Both the position numbers and the translations under genes were made by a program. From Homarus americanus (lineage: Eukaryota > Arthropoda > Malacostraca > Decapoda > Nephropidae), in NCBI RefSeq assembly GCF_018991925.1, contig NW_024736071.1, positions 9,939,231 through 10,003,230 of the forward strand: 64,000 nt of DNA, in the 5' to 3' direction. The number at the start of each line of letters is the position of its first letter. Positions within the stretch are counted from its first letter, which is position 1. Shown here piece by piece: positions 50,395 to 61,900 of this stretch. The notes under the pieces were generated by a model, which was not told the origin of the DNA, ran no database searches, and saw only the letters and a program-made list of their open reading frames with translations.

Positions 50395-51125
50395 TTCCCT
50401 AAATCTACATTATATTCTGGACTTGGCAGAAATACCCCAGACATAGTCATCACATACACATTACATATCAGCCCTTCAATTTGAACACTACATTTCACCA
50501 GGCCCCCTGTGAGGCTCAGATCACATATCCATTACACTACAACTCTCCAACAATCCTATCCTGATCCCAACACCTGCACCACAGTATCAATACCAAGACG
50601 CAGACTGGGACACTTTCAAATCCACACTAGCCGAACAACACTACACACTCAACTTCAAACACCAACCCACAAGGGAAATAGAGACATGGACACAACTATT
50701 TAACACAATAACCAACATAGTAGACGCCAAACCGTTCTCAGAAGAAAATATCCTTCAAACCCTCCATCAGATCACAACGACTGCTACAATGCTACAGACG
50801 ACTATTCACAAAACCAACACAACCTCGCACCAGTACAAAGAGACAACACCACACTAAGAAGACACGTTATCAAAAGCCTCCTCCACGACCACAATGTGCA
50901 CTGGACAAGTCTCGTAGCAGCCGTCCAGGAGCACAGGACACATAACCCCCAGGAATTCTGGCAAATAATTGCCAAGCTCAGGGGGACAGCCAGGCCCCCC
51001 TTCGATTTTCTGTTATTAAACGGCAGACGGGTCAGAGAGCCAGCTGAAGTAGCACGGACATTAAAACAACACTGGGAACATTTTGTACCACCAAAACCAG
51101 TATTTCATAAATTGTCATGGAGATA
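50395..51125 (+). mobile_element. LINE endonuclease end and linker fragment
   Basis: Across frameshifts it reads LYSGLGRNTPDIVITYTLHI, SALQFEHYISPGPP, SDHIPIHYT (the conserved SDH of the endonuclease), then DADWDTFKSTLAEQHYTLNF and TREIETWTQLFNTITNIVDA. A 76-residue intact piece follows with EFWQIIAKLRGTARP, NGRRVREPAEVARTLKQHWE and HFVPP. The FWxxIxKLxG...NGxxxxxPxExAxxLxxHW pattern is the EN-RT linker of Jockey-group LINEs. It lacks the RT and is truncated at both ends. Confidence 0.75.
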
Positions 51126-51354
51126 GATATAAATTACCATTGCAATAATTATATTTGCCGACTAAACATGACACTGACAGCTCTGTCCTTTTATTTCACC
51201 CAGACGTCCATAATATCATGTATTAGCTGGAGAGAGGCGTGACTCTGCCTCTGACTTGGGTTCGTAGCTTTTAAGATGTTATCTGTTCTTCTCCCATTAT
51301 TCTCACTTGGTCAGTGGCTCGTGAGTTTATACTTTAGTTAGCAGTTTCAGAATG

Positions 51355-51400
<46 letters not shown>

Positions 51401-52436
51401 ATCGAATTTCAGGACGCTTCTAACTTAAGATAAATCAATAGATTAATATGCCTCCCTAACGAGTCGCCCCGTAATTTGTTTCTTTCCCTCTGTGTTTACC
51501 CAGGCTCTCTCCTCCCTTCATTATCCTCCCAAATGTTACCTTCTGCAGGATTATGCTAAGTTATGACAGTAAAGTGCGGTCTGATGAAAAAATATATAAG
51601 CAAACTTACTTTGTGTTGCACTTAGGTAAATTATTAAAAAAGATCAAAATGCTGCAAGATTTAACACTCAGATTTTAGTTTCTTAAGCTTTGGTCCATAA
51701 CTAAAACTCTATATAAAATTAATTTGAAGAGTTAAGCTGTTTTTGCGCTAACATATTAAGAGACAAAATAATGAACAGGAATTATGATTGCTTCAGAAAA
51801 TATCGAGAAAAAGCCCACTATCATATGTTGGGGCCTTTTACGATACTATCTTCAATGAAAAGGTGAAGGGAAGAGTGAGAAAGTGTCACCTGCAAGTCCT
51901 TCATCACAACATCACAAATTTAAATGAGATTAAAATAGTTAGGGTTCTAACACAGCCACACACCCACACCCTGAATATTACTGTAAGGGCGGAAACGATC
52001 TTCCTGCTGGTTACCGCTGCTAACTCGCTCGTTTGTTTGCTGGTGTGGACGACACTTGGGGCGGTTGGACAGAGGTGAGAACGGCATCGACTATCTGGGT
52101 CACCGAGAGATTCAACCCAGCCGCCATACAGTCACTATCTAGCTACCCCGCTGTTCGTCAAATTCTGGCTGTGATCTCATCATAGGTCCTGGACTCGTGG
52201 GCTGTGTTCCCAGACCTTCACCTATCGACTGTCAATCCTCTGGTCATCTACCACTACCATACCACGACCGTCAGTTCATCTCATTCCGTCTGTGCCCAGG
52301 TGTTTTGCCATTTCAAGAAGTCGCTCGAGTGTGGAGTTGAATGGACGCTTCCCTACCCTGAGTGTGGATCACAGTGTTCCAGAACCTTACCCCAGGGGCA
52401 ACTGCCGTAGGAAATATCTGTTCATTGTTTGATTCT
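51126..52436. other. No gene recognised; (CT)n at 51357-51396
   Basis: Mixed composition. The largest frames (96 and 68 residues) have no recognised motif. Confidence 0.5.
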
Positions 52437-52585
52437 TTCAGTTGTTGACTCCCATTAATTGTTTGATTCTATTAATTGCTGACTCCCATTAATTGTTTGC
52501 TCCCTTTAATTGTTTGCTTCCATTAATTGTTTGACTCCATTAAATGTTGACTGCCTTAATTGTTTGACTCCCGTTGTTATTTGAT
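52437..52585 (+). repeat. ~19-bp minisatellite (TTGACTCCCATTAATTGTT)
   Basis: About seven degenerate units of TAATTGTTTGMYTCCMTTAA. Confidence 0.85.
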
Positions 52586-52944
52586 GTTTGTTGAGTGGTG
52601 TCAGAGTTTTGTGTTATATTTTTTATAGTAAAGAGATGTCAATCTCAAACGGTTGTTTGTTATTCCTCAGAAATTCATGGTTCATGACTTTCCTTAATTA
52701 TGAACCTGATTAGTCTGGTAAGGGATTTCTATCCCTAAGTCCCAGGCCTTTACAATTACACGTCCCTCGCGAGGGGAGGCGGGGGGTGGTGGGGGTGGGG
52801 GAGGTAAGAAAAGTCAGAGTTCTCTCGTTCTCACTACTGAAAGAAACTAAAGTCTTGACCAGGTAATTTGTTATATCCACTTTTCAACAGATTTAGTGGG
52901 GGCGGGGAGGGGAAAAGAAAGGGTCGGTTCCCCTCCCTCACATA
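52586..52944. other. No gene recognised; short G-rich tracts
   Basis: Contains GAGGCGGGGGGTGGTGGGGG at 52776-52801 and GGGGGCGGGGAGGGG near 52900; otherwise featureless. Confidence 0.45.
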
Positions 52945-53471
52945 CATAAGAGCATAAGAACATAAGAATTGAGGAAACTGCAGCGGGCCTATTGGACCAT
53001 TCTAGGCAGTCCCGTTTACACCCAACCCCTTCAGCTCATATATCCGTCCAAACTGTATTTGAAGCTACCCAGCGTGTTCGAGTTAATGATGAAGTTCGGC
53101 AACTTGTTCCACCCATTCACTTCTCTATTTCAAAACCAGTGTTTTCCTATTTCGCGCCTAAATCTAAATGTGTCTAATTTAAAATCATTACTACGAGTTC
53201 GCTCTTGGTTGGATAGTTTCAGTACCTTTGTTTTATCACCTTTGCTTTACCCTGACTACCATTTATGCACCTCGATCACAGTACTCTTCATATTACGTCT
53301 CTCGAAGGAGTGCGAATTCAGATGCTTTAACCTGTCTCTGTACTCAGGGTTCCTGATGCCCGGGATTAGTTTTGTCATTCTCCTCTGAATGCTTTCTATG
53401 GATTTTATATCCATTCTGTAGTACGGTGACCAGAACTGAACCACGTAATCCAAGCGAGGTCTCACAAGATA
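52945..53471 (-). mobile_element. CR1-like LINE, copy 3 (3' end only)
   Basis: It aligns with 33105-33636 of copy 2. On the minus strand it reads RPRLDYVVQFWSPYYRMDIK, RMTKLIPGIRNPEYRDRLKH and LNSHSFERRN, then the 3' UTR to GGGCCCGCTGCAGTTTCCTC-like sequence and a tail of TTCTTATGTTCTTATG type at 52945-52968. It is 5'-truncated. Confidence 0.88.
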
Positions 53472-53879
53472 ATGACGATAGTAATGATAAAAACAAAAAG
53501 CTGTTTGGTATATTCAATAGGATACCCATGTCATTAACGTCATACCTGTGTAATTTGCACATGTTAGAATTTTCATTTTTATATCTTTTTTGTTACTGGT
53601 GATACTGCTATAATTTAACCTTCCTGTAAACTTGATGGATACTTTCACACAGAATGACATTGCTCTCTTCCTCGAACTCTGTATACCGACACATAAATGG
53701 CTTTTTTTAAGCAACAGCCAAATAACATTTCAAAGTGGTGTCGAAAATGTAGTGGCTCTACTTGTCTCATTCCTAGCTAGGAGGAAGACCTTTACCTACT
53801 AACCCATGAGAATCCGAGTACAGGTTAGCTGCTTATTATTCACAAAGAAACTTAAGAACTCGAGTTAAAACTCAAGGTA

Positions 53880-54010
53880 TTTTTCCTTATTTACCTAATG
53901 GTCACTCAAACTAGAGGTGGCCATACCGAGGGAAAAAGGTCAATGGCTTGTGTCTTTAATAGTCTTGTCAGGGGCTATTTTCAAGACCAGTATAACAAGC
54001 CATACTGCTT
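53880..54010 (-). mobile_element. LINE 3' end, family B copy 3
   Basis: TTACCTAATGGTCACTC, then AGAGGTGGCCATACCGAGGG, then GTCTTGTCAGGGGCTATTTT match 49368-49475 with scattered changes. It carries only the 3' UTR and the last few codons. Confidence 0.7.
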
Positions 54011-54454
54011 TTTTAAGTTTTCGCCAAAAAATGAAAACACTTTACATCCTCAAACGACCCCATCATCAGTTAACAACTCGACTTCCGCTTCTGTTGCTTT
54101 TTATGGATATTTTAAGATATTACAAATTACCCTCAAATTGTTATGTCATCTAATCTTGTTTATTTTCAAACAAATCAGTGCTTTTATGGGGATCGTTTCC
54201 CTGGCAAGTTTCAAGAAAATCTATAAACTTCTTGAAGAATTACCACATTTACACGAAAGATAGGATGCGGACACGAGGTATTCAGTATTAACTATAGTAA
54301 ACTCCCCAATGAGCTGTACTGAAAGATTAATTACTCCATGACATGAGGCTCGTGTGTCAGGTATACTGGTGTTGCTCCAAGGTGGTGACCGGCTCTACAC
54401 GCTGATGCTGTATATTGCTATAAGTACATGTTTGTATTGGAACACACACACACA
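54011..54454. other. No feature recognised
   Basis: AT-rich, no conserved frame. Confidence 0.45.
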
Positions 54455-56554
54455 CACTACTACTACTACTACTACTATTACTTTGCTGTCACTCAGAATC
54501 GAGTATGACGATCATCCAGCTATGAGTCAATGATATGAGTTATTGAGGATGTCACCTTCGCTGATGAGCTCCGATGTGACTAGATAGGCCGATGCGGGAC
54601 CGGTAGTGTCGTCCACAGATGTTGCACGTGTGGAGGGGTACATCTAGTGTGGAAGGGGCGGCGGCAGCGTCTTTCCGGCGTTGGCTCTTGTCTGCCTCGG
54701 TATGCAGTCGGGCTAACTCAAAAATATTGACACCTTCTCGTGTAGTGCTCCTCCAAGCGTTACGGTGTGGAGTTATCATCTCCCAGGTGAGGGGGTCGAT
54801 TTGGCACTTCTTCAGGTTTGTCTTAAGACTATCCTTATACCCTTTCTGTTGCCCGCCAGCGTTACGTTTACTATTCGCAAGGTGACTGTAAAGTAGTTGC
54901 TTTGCCAGTCTACTGTCGTCCATGTGGGTAGCGTGGCCAGTCCAATGCAGTTATTCATGGATAATGGTAGTCTCGATGCTCCTACATTTGGTGCCAGCGA
55001 GAATACTGGCATTGTTCTCTTGTCTTCCCAGTGAACTCGGAGTATGGGATGTAGACTACGTTGGTGAAAGTTTTCAAGTGCCTTGAGGTGCCTCCTGTAC
55101 AGTATGTGACCCATGTCTCGCTGCCATATAGCAGGGTGGGGAGGAGCACTGCTCGATATACGTGCAACTTTGTAGATAATTTCAGCTCCCTACACGGGTA
55201 CGGAGTCTGCCAAAGGCTCGAGATGCACATCTGATCCGATATTGTCTTTTCATCGATGTCCGCGGTGGTGGACAGCTGGGAGCCGAGATTCTGAAAGTGG
55301 GTAACATTAGAGGGGGCAGTACCTTTAAGCTGGATGGATGGTGGAGGTGTGGCTGAACCAGGGGCATGCTGAAAGAGAATTTGAGGCTTGTGTACATTCA
55401 CCTCAAGGCCAAAGTGTGCATAAGCATCTGCGTAGGCGTTCATGGTCTCCTGTAGGTCGCGTTCATTGTGAGCGACAAGGGCGAGGTTGTCTGCATAATG
55501 AAGTTCAGTAATGAAAGCTGCCTACCTTTGTTCCTGCCTAAAGGCGTCTTATGTTGAAAAGACCCTTCATCCGGTATTCGATGTCCACCCAGCTGGCTAA
55601 ATTGGCATTGGCACGAGTAAGGAAGGCAGCAACGAAAATGGAAAAGAGAGTTGGTGCTAGTACACATGCTTGTTTTACCCCTGTTTGAATGGGGAAAACT
55701 CAGACTAGGTGTCATTGTGTAGGACACTGCCGTTCATACCATTATGGTGTTGCCTCACAATGGCAATGAATTTTGGTGGGCAGCCAAAACGGCTGAGGGC
55801 CCTCCAGAGGGCTTCACTGCTGACCGAGTCAGAGGCCTTTGTTAGGTTGATGAAGGCCACGTACAGGTCACGATGCTGTTCTCTGCACTTTTCCTGTATC
55901 TGGCAGACTGCAAAGATCATGTCAGTGGTGCTATGTGATGGTCTAAAGGCACATTGAGATTCTGGGAGGAAGTTTTCTGTCTCAGGAAGAAGTCTGTTTA
56001 GGAGGACTCGGGTGATAATCTTGCCAGCTACGGACAGCAGCGAGATCACGCGGTAGTTGCCACAATCTTACCGGTTTCCCTTGTTCTTATAAATATTAAT
56101 GATGGAGCGTCTTTAAGAGCTTAAGGAATTCTTCCTTTTCCCATATATTTTCCAGGAGAGAGTGAAGGTCCTCTTGCTTTATACACCTCGGCTGCGATTC
56201 CATCAGGCCCTGAGGCTTTATTATTTTTCATCTATTTGATGGCAGTAGCTACCTCATCCAGGGATGGAGGATAACTGAAGTGGATCAGCTCTGGATGCTG
56301 AGGGACCTGCTGGGTAGTCAGGACATCCACATCGGTGTTTCGATTGAGCAGCGAATGTTAGTGCTCTTTCCAGCACTGAAGGATGCCTTCTTCGTCTTTA
56401 ATTAGGGAGTTATCGTCGGATGAGCAGAGGGGGGCTGCGCCATGAGTGATTGGCCCATAAAATGTTTTAGTAGAAATGAAAAATTCGCGCATCTTGTGTT
56501 GCTCTGCAAGATTTTGCATTTCACTTGCTATATTTTCAAACCAGTCATTCTTTA
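54455..56554 (-). mobile_element. RTE-like LINE, copy 2, 3' part (RT, zinc finger, tail)
   Basis: The minus-strand copy of the family at 7790-10355, running from the linker (LKNDWFENIASEMQNLAEQH near 56560) through the RT to a C-terminal zinc finger and a 3' UTR that ends in a (TAG)n tail at 54462-54482. A Harbinger-like element separates it from its upstream part at 57680-58218. Confidence 0.85.
54552..56500 (-). pseudogene. RTE-like reverse transcriptase with C-terminal C2H2 zinc finger
   Basis: RT blocks in order: FRPSHSTTDMIFAVCQIQEK (near 55930), YVAFINLTKASDSVSSEALW (catalytic Asp replaced by Asn, KAFD by KASD), GCPPKFIAIVRQHHNGMNGS, then ITELHYADNLALVAHN with YADN instead of YADD at 55486-55497, then ATPPPSIQLKG and LKLSTKLHVYRAVLLPTLLY, then GSETW. 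The C-terminal block reads TWEMITPHRNAWRSTTREGV and ends with a classical C2H2 finger, C-x2-C-x12-H-x3-H (CNICGRHYRSRIGL...), 20 residues before the stop, probably for nucleic-acid binding. Frameshifts occur near 54900, 55100, 55450 and 56050. Both catalytic sites are mutated, so it is dead. Confidence 0.85.
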
Positions 56555-57679
56555 AGCTACGCTTACACCTGCGAGAAAATTGTCACAATTTCTCTGTCAG
56601 ACAGCAAACTCGCCAATGTAAACGCCTCTGCAAGGACTGTCGCGAGTCCTGTAGCAAGTGTTTGGGAAGTGCTCGCAGGTGATCTAGACGTGGTAGATTT
56701 TTTTTTTAAAGTTAGTGCGAGCTAAGCTTTCCTACTGCCAGGATGTCTTCCGGCATTGAAGGTAATGAGAACGAAGTTTTCATGGCGAAGAAATGGTCTA
56801 ACACAGACACTAAAACGTTAATCTCCCTGTGTGAGGAAAATTTATTTTGCATCACTTCATACAGTGCTGAACATATATCTTGGATAAAAATACTCATTGT
56901 AGACACTGGTAATCTGAAGAGATGCACGAGAGAGTGATATGAGTCGCCTGGACAAAAAGTGAATATTATTAGAATAACGCAATATTCCTAATACAAGTAG
57001 AGTAGCGTGATTAATTATTAACAACCTTAGGTACACTAGTAGAATTTTTTAGGTGCACTTCTCACATTAATTGGTGAATAATCGTGTGTGTATGAAGAAA
57101 TTGGGCAAAACATCTATTTTAACGACACACACACACACATACATACATATATATGTATTTATTTATATAACTGGCATTGTGTTTTCTGTCAACCCAGTTG
57201 GTAAGATAAATATGGTTGTATGTATTCTTGGCCTAACCAGGGACAAAAGTTCTTCGAGATTCATAGCAGATATACGGATAAAATTTCTGAACTATTGAGC
57301 ATCTTCAATTCTGAGCTTATTGATTAAATTGTTGTAGGCACCCCTTTTCTTCCCTTCTCAAAATCCAGTCTTTAACCCAATATTTCCTGTTTCTTTTTTA
57401 CCCTTACTGGCACGGTGCAAGACAAGTAGTGCAGCAGCACATCTCACAGCTCTGCACGGTGGCATGCTTACTAGACTGGTGAAAGAAAATTCCCAAACCA
57501 GAACTTGCAACACTACTCAGACAATGTAAACAAATCTGCAAAATCTTGCGCGCATCTAGCCGACAGTAACTTGCACGACAGTACTTGCAACATTTTTCGT
57601 GATTTTAGTGTAAACAGCCACCGACAGGGCTCGCGCAAGATCTGTCACAAGTCACTTACTTCCAGGTGTAAACGCAGCT
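56555..57679 (+). mobile_element. Harbinger-like DNA transposon inserted in the LINE
   Basis: The left end AGCTACGCTTACACCTG (56555 on) and the right end CAGGTGTAAACGCAGCT (to 57679) are inverted copies, and related GTGTAAACGCC/TGTAAACAGCC motifs recur inside each end. TTA flanks both sides (56552-56554 and 57680-57682), the 3-bp TWA target of PIF/Harbinger elements. The uninterrupted LINE copy at 8970-8990 reads straight across this point, which confirms the insertion. The interior has one small Myb-like frame and no transposase, so it is non-autonomous. Confidence 0.85.
56743..56937 (+). pseudogene. Myb/SANT-like (MADF) DNA-binding fragment
   Basis: A 64-residue frame starting MSSGIEGNENEVFMAKKWSN and continuing TDTKTLISLCEENLFCI. 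W-S-x2-x-T-K-T-L-I-S-L-x-E-E-N resembles the first helix of the Myb-like protein that Harbinger elements encode beside their transposase. Only the first 40 or so residues fit; the remainder of the domain is lost, which fits internal deletion. Low sequence length limits certainty. Confidence 0.5.
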
Positions 57680-58217
57680 TTAGATTGTGAAGTATGTGCT
57701 GGGCCGCTTATTTCTTCTTGCGAAAGGTATCAGCTTTGGTTCGAGCACATTTATCATTGATGAGTACATTGATTTCTGGGTCATTTTCATCAAACCAGTC
57801 CTGGTGTATTCCTTAGACCTGGTCGAGGATCTCTCTGCAGGTTTTTGTCATGATAGTGTCGAGAATACCCCATTCGGCATTTGGGTTGTTTGTTGTCGTG
57901 TTGTTAATTAGCCCATGGTCGAGGTACTCTCTGAAGATGCTTAGAGTTAAAACCTCTTCTGGAGGCTTGTTGCCTTCGCCGTTTTGGGGCGACGTAAAGT
58001 GAGACTTGGCTCTGACGAGCCGATGATCAAGATGATCAGTGTCGCAGTGGTCTGAGCCATGCACGCATGGAATGGGTGAAGAGGACATCTCGGCGATCTC
58101 TTTCTCTGACAATAATATAGCTAATGAGATGGCAGTGTTTGGATTGTGGGTGTTGCCACGAACCCTTGAATTTGTCGGCCTGCCTAAACAAGGTATTGAT
58201 GATAGTGAGGTTTTGTG

Positions 58218-58218
<1 letters not shown>
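57680..58218 (-). mobile_element. RTE-like LINE, copy 2, 5' part (endonuclease end, linker)
   Basis: On the minus strand: LTIINTLFRQADKFKGSWQH, then HCHLISYIIVRE, then NGEGNKPPEEVLTLSIFREY, LDHGLINNTTTNNPNAEWGI and LDTIMTKTCREILDQV, all colinear with 8400-8880 of copy 1. It stops at 58218, where a (CA)n tract replaces the expected upstream sequence. Confidence 0.85.

Positions 58219-58272
<54 letters not shown>
58219..58272. repeat. (CA)n microsatellite at the LINE 5' edge
   Basis: About 26 perfect CA units following the LINE's own GTGCAGCACAC. Confidence 0.95.
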
Positions 58273-58277
<5 letters not shown>

Positions 58278-58357
58278 TACTTATAATTCGAAACCCATTC
58301 CCCAAATATGTAACTGTATATTTTCAGCCTTCTGGCTGCCAAGCTCTTTCAATAAAC

Positions 58358-58386
58358 CGTTAATTATTATTATTATTATTATTATT
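58358..58386. repeat. (TTA)n microsatellite
   Basis: About nine ATT/TTA units. Confidence 0.9.
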
Positions 58387-58424
58387 AAAGTCTGCGAAGC
58401 AGTTCTCAATCGATGTTAATGCAC

Positions 58425-58735
58425 AATAACTACCTCCCCACATTATATCCCTCCTCCCCCGCCATCCCTCCTCCTTCCCTTACTTCCATTCCTGCCTACT
58501 CCTATCTTCCTCCCTCCCTCCTCCTCCGTTAACCCCAACTCCACCTTCAATCCCCCTTCCTCCCCGTCTCCTCCTCTTCCTTCTTTCACGCTCCCTCATT
58601 CCCTAGCTTCACGCCTCCTCCATACATCTTCCTCCCCTTCTTCTGTTCCTTCTCCACTTATTCCTATCTGCTCTCTCTCTCCCGTCCTCCTTACCAAATC
58701 TCCTTCTCTTCCCTTACTTCCTTCTTTCCAAGTGG
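58425..58735. repeat. Polypyrimidine tract
   Basis: About 310 bp that is overwhelmingly C and T on this strand (CCTCC, CTTCC runs), without a fixed unit. Homopurine-homopyrimidine DNA of this kind can form triplex structures. Confidence 0.8.
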
Positions 58736-58905
58736 CCATTGTTAGACGAATAAAATCTTAAAAAGTGGTAGTGAAGGGCCTGCTGTTTTACCGTGTTATC
58801 TGGTGATGATATGTCTTAATGTGTAGTATGGTTGTTGTGATTGATATGGTAAGGTGAATTAATCCTCCTAGGACGGTGGCTTAACCCTCCAAGACTCAAA
58901 GGGTT

Positions 58906-58932
58906 GGGTTAGGTTAGGTTAGGTTAGGTAAG
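58906..58932 (+). repeat. Interstitial TTAGG telomere-type repeat
   Basis: Four perfect TTAGG units (58909-58928) with partial units on both sides. TTAGG is the telomere repeat of most arthropods. A short tract like this is interstitial, not a chromosome end. Confidence 0.75.
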
Positions 58933-58989
58933 GTAAGATTAGGGTTGAAGTACTGTCGTTACGTCGAGGCAAGTTGGCGCAACGTACTT

Positions 58990-61900
58990 TAGGTGTACGG
59001 TGGTGACGGTGACAGTGTTTATGTGGTGAAGGTAATAGTGGTAATGGTAATAATATTAGTGGTGGTGGTAGTGGTGGTGGTTGTGGTAGTAATAGTAGTG
59101 GTGGTGATGGTAGTAATGATGGTCTTAGTATCAGTGACGGTGATACAGTGGTGATGGTAGTAATAGTGATGGTGGTGGTAGTAATGGTAGTGGTGGTAAT
59201 GGAAGTGGAGTTAATAGTAGTGATGGTAATAGAAGTGGAGTTAATAGTAGTGATGGTAATAGTAATGGAAGTAATAATAGGGGTGATAATAGTAGTGGTG
59301 GTGACAATAGCGGTGATTGTGGTAATACTGGTAGTTATGCTGGCAATAGTTGGGTTGGTGTGGGTAACAGTGGTGGTGGTGGTAACAGTGGTGATGGGAA
59401 CAGTGGTTGTGGTAACAGTGGTGGTGGTAGTAGTGTTGGTGATAACAGCGGTGGTGGCAACAGTGGTGGTGGCAACAGTGGTGGTGGCAACAGTGGTGGT
59501 GGTAAGATTGGCAGTGGTAACAGTGGTGGTGGGAACAGTGGTGGTGGTGAGATTGGCAGTGGTAACAGTGGTGGTGGTGGGAACAGTGGTGGTGGTAGCA
59601 GTGGTGGTGGTAAAAGTGGTGGTGGTGGGAACAGTGGTGGTGGTAAAAGTGGTGGTGGTGGGAACAGTGAGGAGGTGGTGTGGCACAGTGGTGGTGGTAG
59701 CAGTGTGGTGGTAAGAAGTGGTGGTGGTAAGATTGGCGTGTGGTAACAGTGAGATTGGTTGGGAACAGTGGTGGTGGGAACAGTGGTGGGTGGAACAATG
59801 GTGGTGGCAGCTATAGTGGTGGTGACAGTGGTGGTGGTAACTATAGTGGTGGTAACAGTAACAGTGGTGGTGATAACAGTGGTGGTGGTAACAGTGGTGG
59901 TGGCAACTATAGTGGTGGTAACAGTGAGGTGAGTAACAGTGGTGGTGGCAACTATAGTGGTGGTGAATTGGTGACAGTGGTGGTGGCAACTATAGCTATA
60001 GTGGTGGTAACAGTGGTGTGGCAACTATGGTGGTGGTAAAGTGGTGGTGGTAACAGTGTGGTGGTGTGCAAAATTGGTGGTAGCTGAGGTGGTGGTGGGT
60101 AAGTGGTGGTGGTGGTGGTGGTGCAAGACAATGGTGGTGAGCAGGGTGGTGGTTGAACGGTGGTGAACACAGTGGTGGTGGTGGCGGTGGTGGTGAGTAG
60201 AATGGTGGTGGTGGGATTTGGCAGTGGTAACAGTGGTGGTGGGGTAGGGTGGTGGGAACAATGGTGTGGTGAAACGGCAACTATAGTGGTGTGACATAGT
60301 GGTGGTAACAGTGGTGGGTAACAGTGAGGGTGGGGTGGTGAGGCCAACAGTGATGGTGGTGGCAAATTGGTGGGGTGGCTATGAGTGGTGGTGACAGTGT
60401 GGTGGTGGCAACTTAATTGGTAACAGTGGTGGTGGTAACAGTGGTGGTGGTAACGGTGGTGGGTGGCAGCTATAATTAATTGGTAGTGGTGGTGAATTGT
60501 TAACAGTGGTGGTGGCAACTATAGTGGTGGTGACAGTGGTGAGGTGGCAGCTATAGTGGTGGTAACAGTGGTGGTGTGGTAACAGTGGTGGTGGCAACTG
60601 GTGGTTAATTGGTAACAGTGGTGGTGGCAGGTGGTGGTAGCTATAATTAATGGTAACGGTGGTGTGGTGGGGCAGTGGATAAGGTGGTGGTATATGAGTG
60701 GTGGTAACAGTGGTGGTAGCAACTATAATTAATTGGCAACAGTTGTGGTGTGTAGCAGTGGTGGTGGCAACTGTGAAGTGGGTGGCTAACAGTGGTGGTG
60801 ACAACTATAATTGGTGGAAACAGTGGTGGTGATAAGGTGGTGGTGGCAATTATGAGTGGGGTGGTAACAGTGTTGGTGGCAACTATAGTGGTGGTAACAG
60901 TGGTGGTGGTGAAGGGTGGCACAGTGGTGGTGGTAACAGTGGTGGTGGCAGTGGTGAGGGTGGGTGTTGGCAGTGGTAAGGTAACAGTGGTGGTGGTAAC
61001 AGTGGTGGTAACAGTGGTGGTGTGGTGGTGACAGTATAATTGAGTGGAAACAGTGGTGGTGATAAAGGTGGTGGTGGCAGCTATAGTGGTGTGTAACAGT
61101 GTTGGTGGCTTGAAAGCTATAGTGGTGGTAACAGTGGTGGTGGTAACAGTGGTGGTGGCAACTATAGTGAGGTAACAACTATATAGTGGTGGTTACAGTG
61201 GTGGTGGGAACAATGGTGGTGGTGGCAACTATAGAGATGGTAACTACAGTGGTGTGGTAACAGTGGTGGTGGCAAGGGTGGCAGCTGGGTGGCTCAAGGT
61301 GGTGGTGGGTGGCTTTGAAAGCAGGTGGTGGGCGGCTATGGGTGGGGTGGCGTGGCTATGGTGGTGTAACAGTGGTGGTGGCAGCTATGAGGTGGGTGGT
61401 AACTGGTCTTAAGTGTGTGTGGTGGGGTGGTGGCAACTACAGTGAGGTGTGGTGGTGTGGCTGTGACAGTGGTGGTGGTAACAACAGTGGTGGTGGCGCG
61501 GCTATTGGGGCAAAGTAAGGTGTGGGGTGCAGTGGTGGTGGAGTATAGCAGTGGGTGGGTGACTGCGGTGGTGGTGCTATAGTGGTAACAGTGGTGGTGG
61601 CTTGAGCTGGGGTTGGGTGGTGGTCACGGTGGTGGTGGCAACTATGGTGGGTGTGGCTTGTGGGTAAAATTAATGGTGGTAACAGTGGTGAGTGGCAGCT
61701 ATAGTGGTGGTGGGGGTGAGTGGCAACTGGAATTAATTGTTGACGGTGGTGAATTGTTAACGGTGTTGGTGGTATGAATTGGTGAACAGTGGTGGAGTGG
61801 CAGCTATAGTGTGGTGGTGTGGTGGCGTAGCAATTGGTGGTGGTGGCAACTATAGTGGTGGTAACAGTGGTGGTGTGACTATGAAATTAATTGCAATTGA

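Noticed and set aside
51788..52078. 96-residue forward frame as a small gene
   Set aside because: No recognised motif, no splice or promoter context; length is within chance for this composition.
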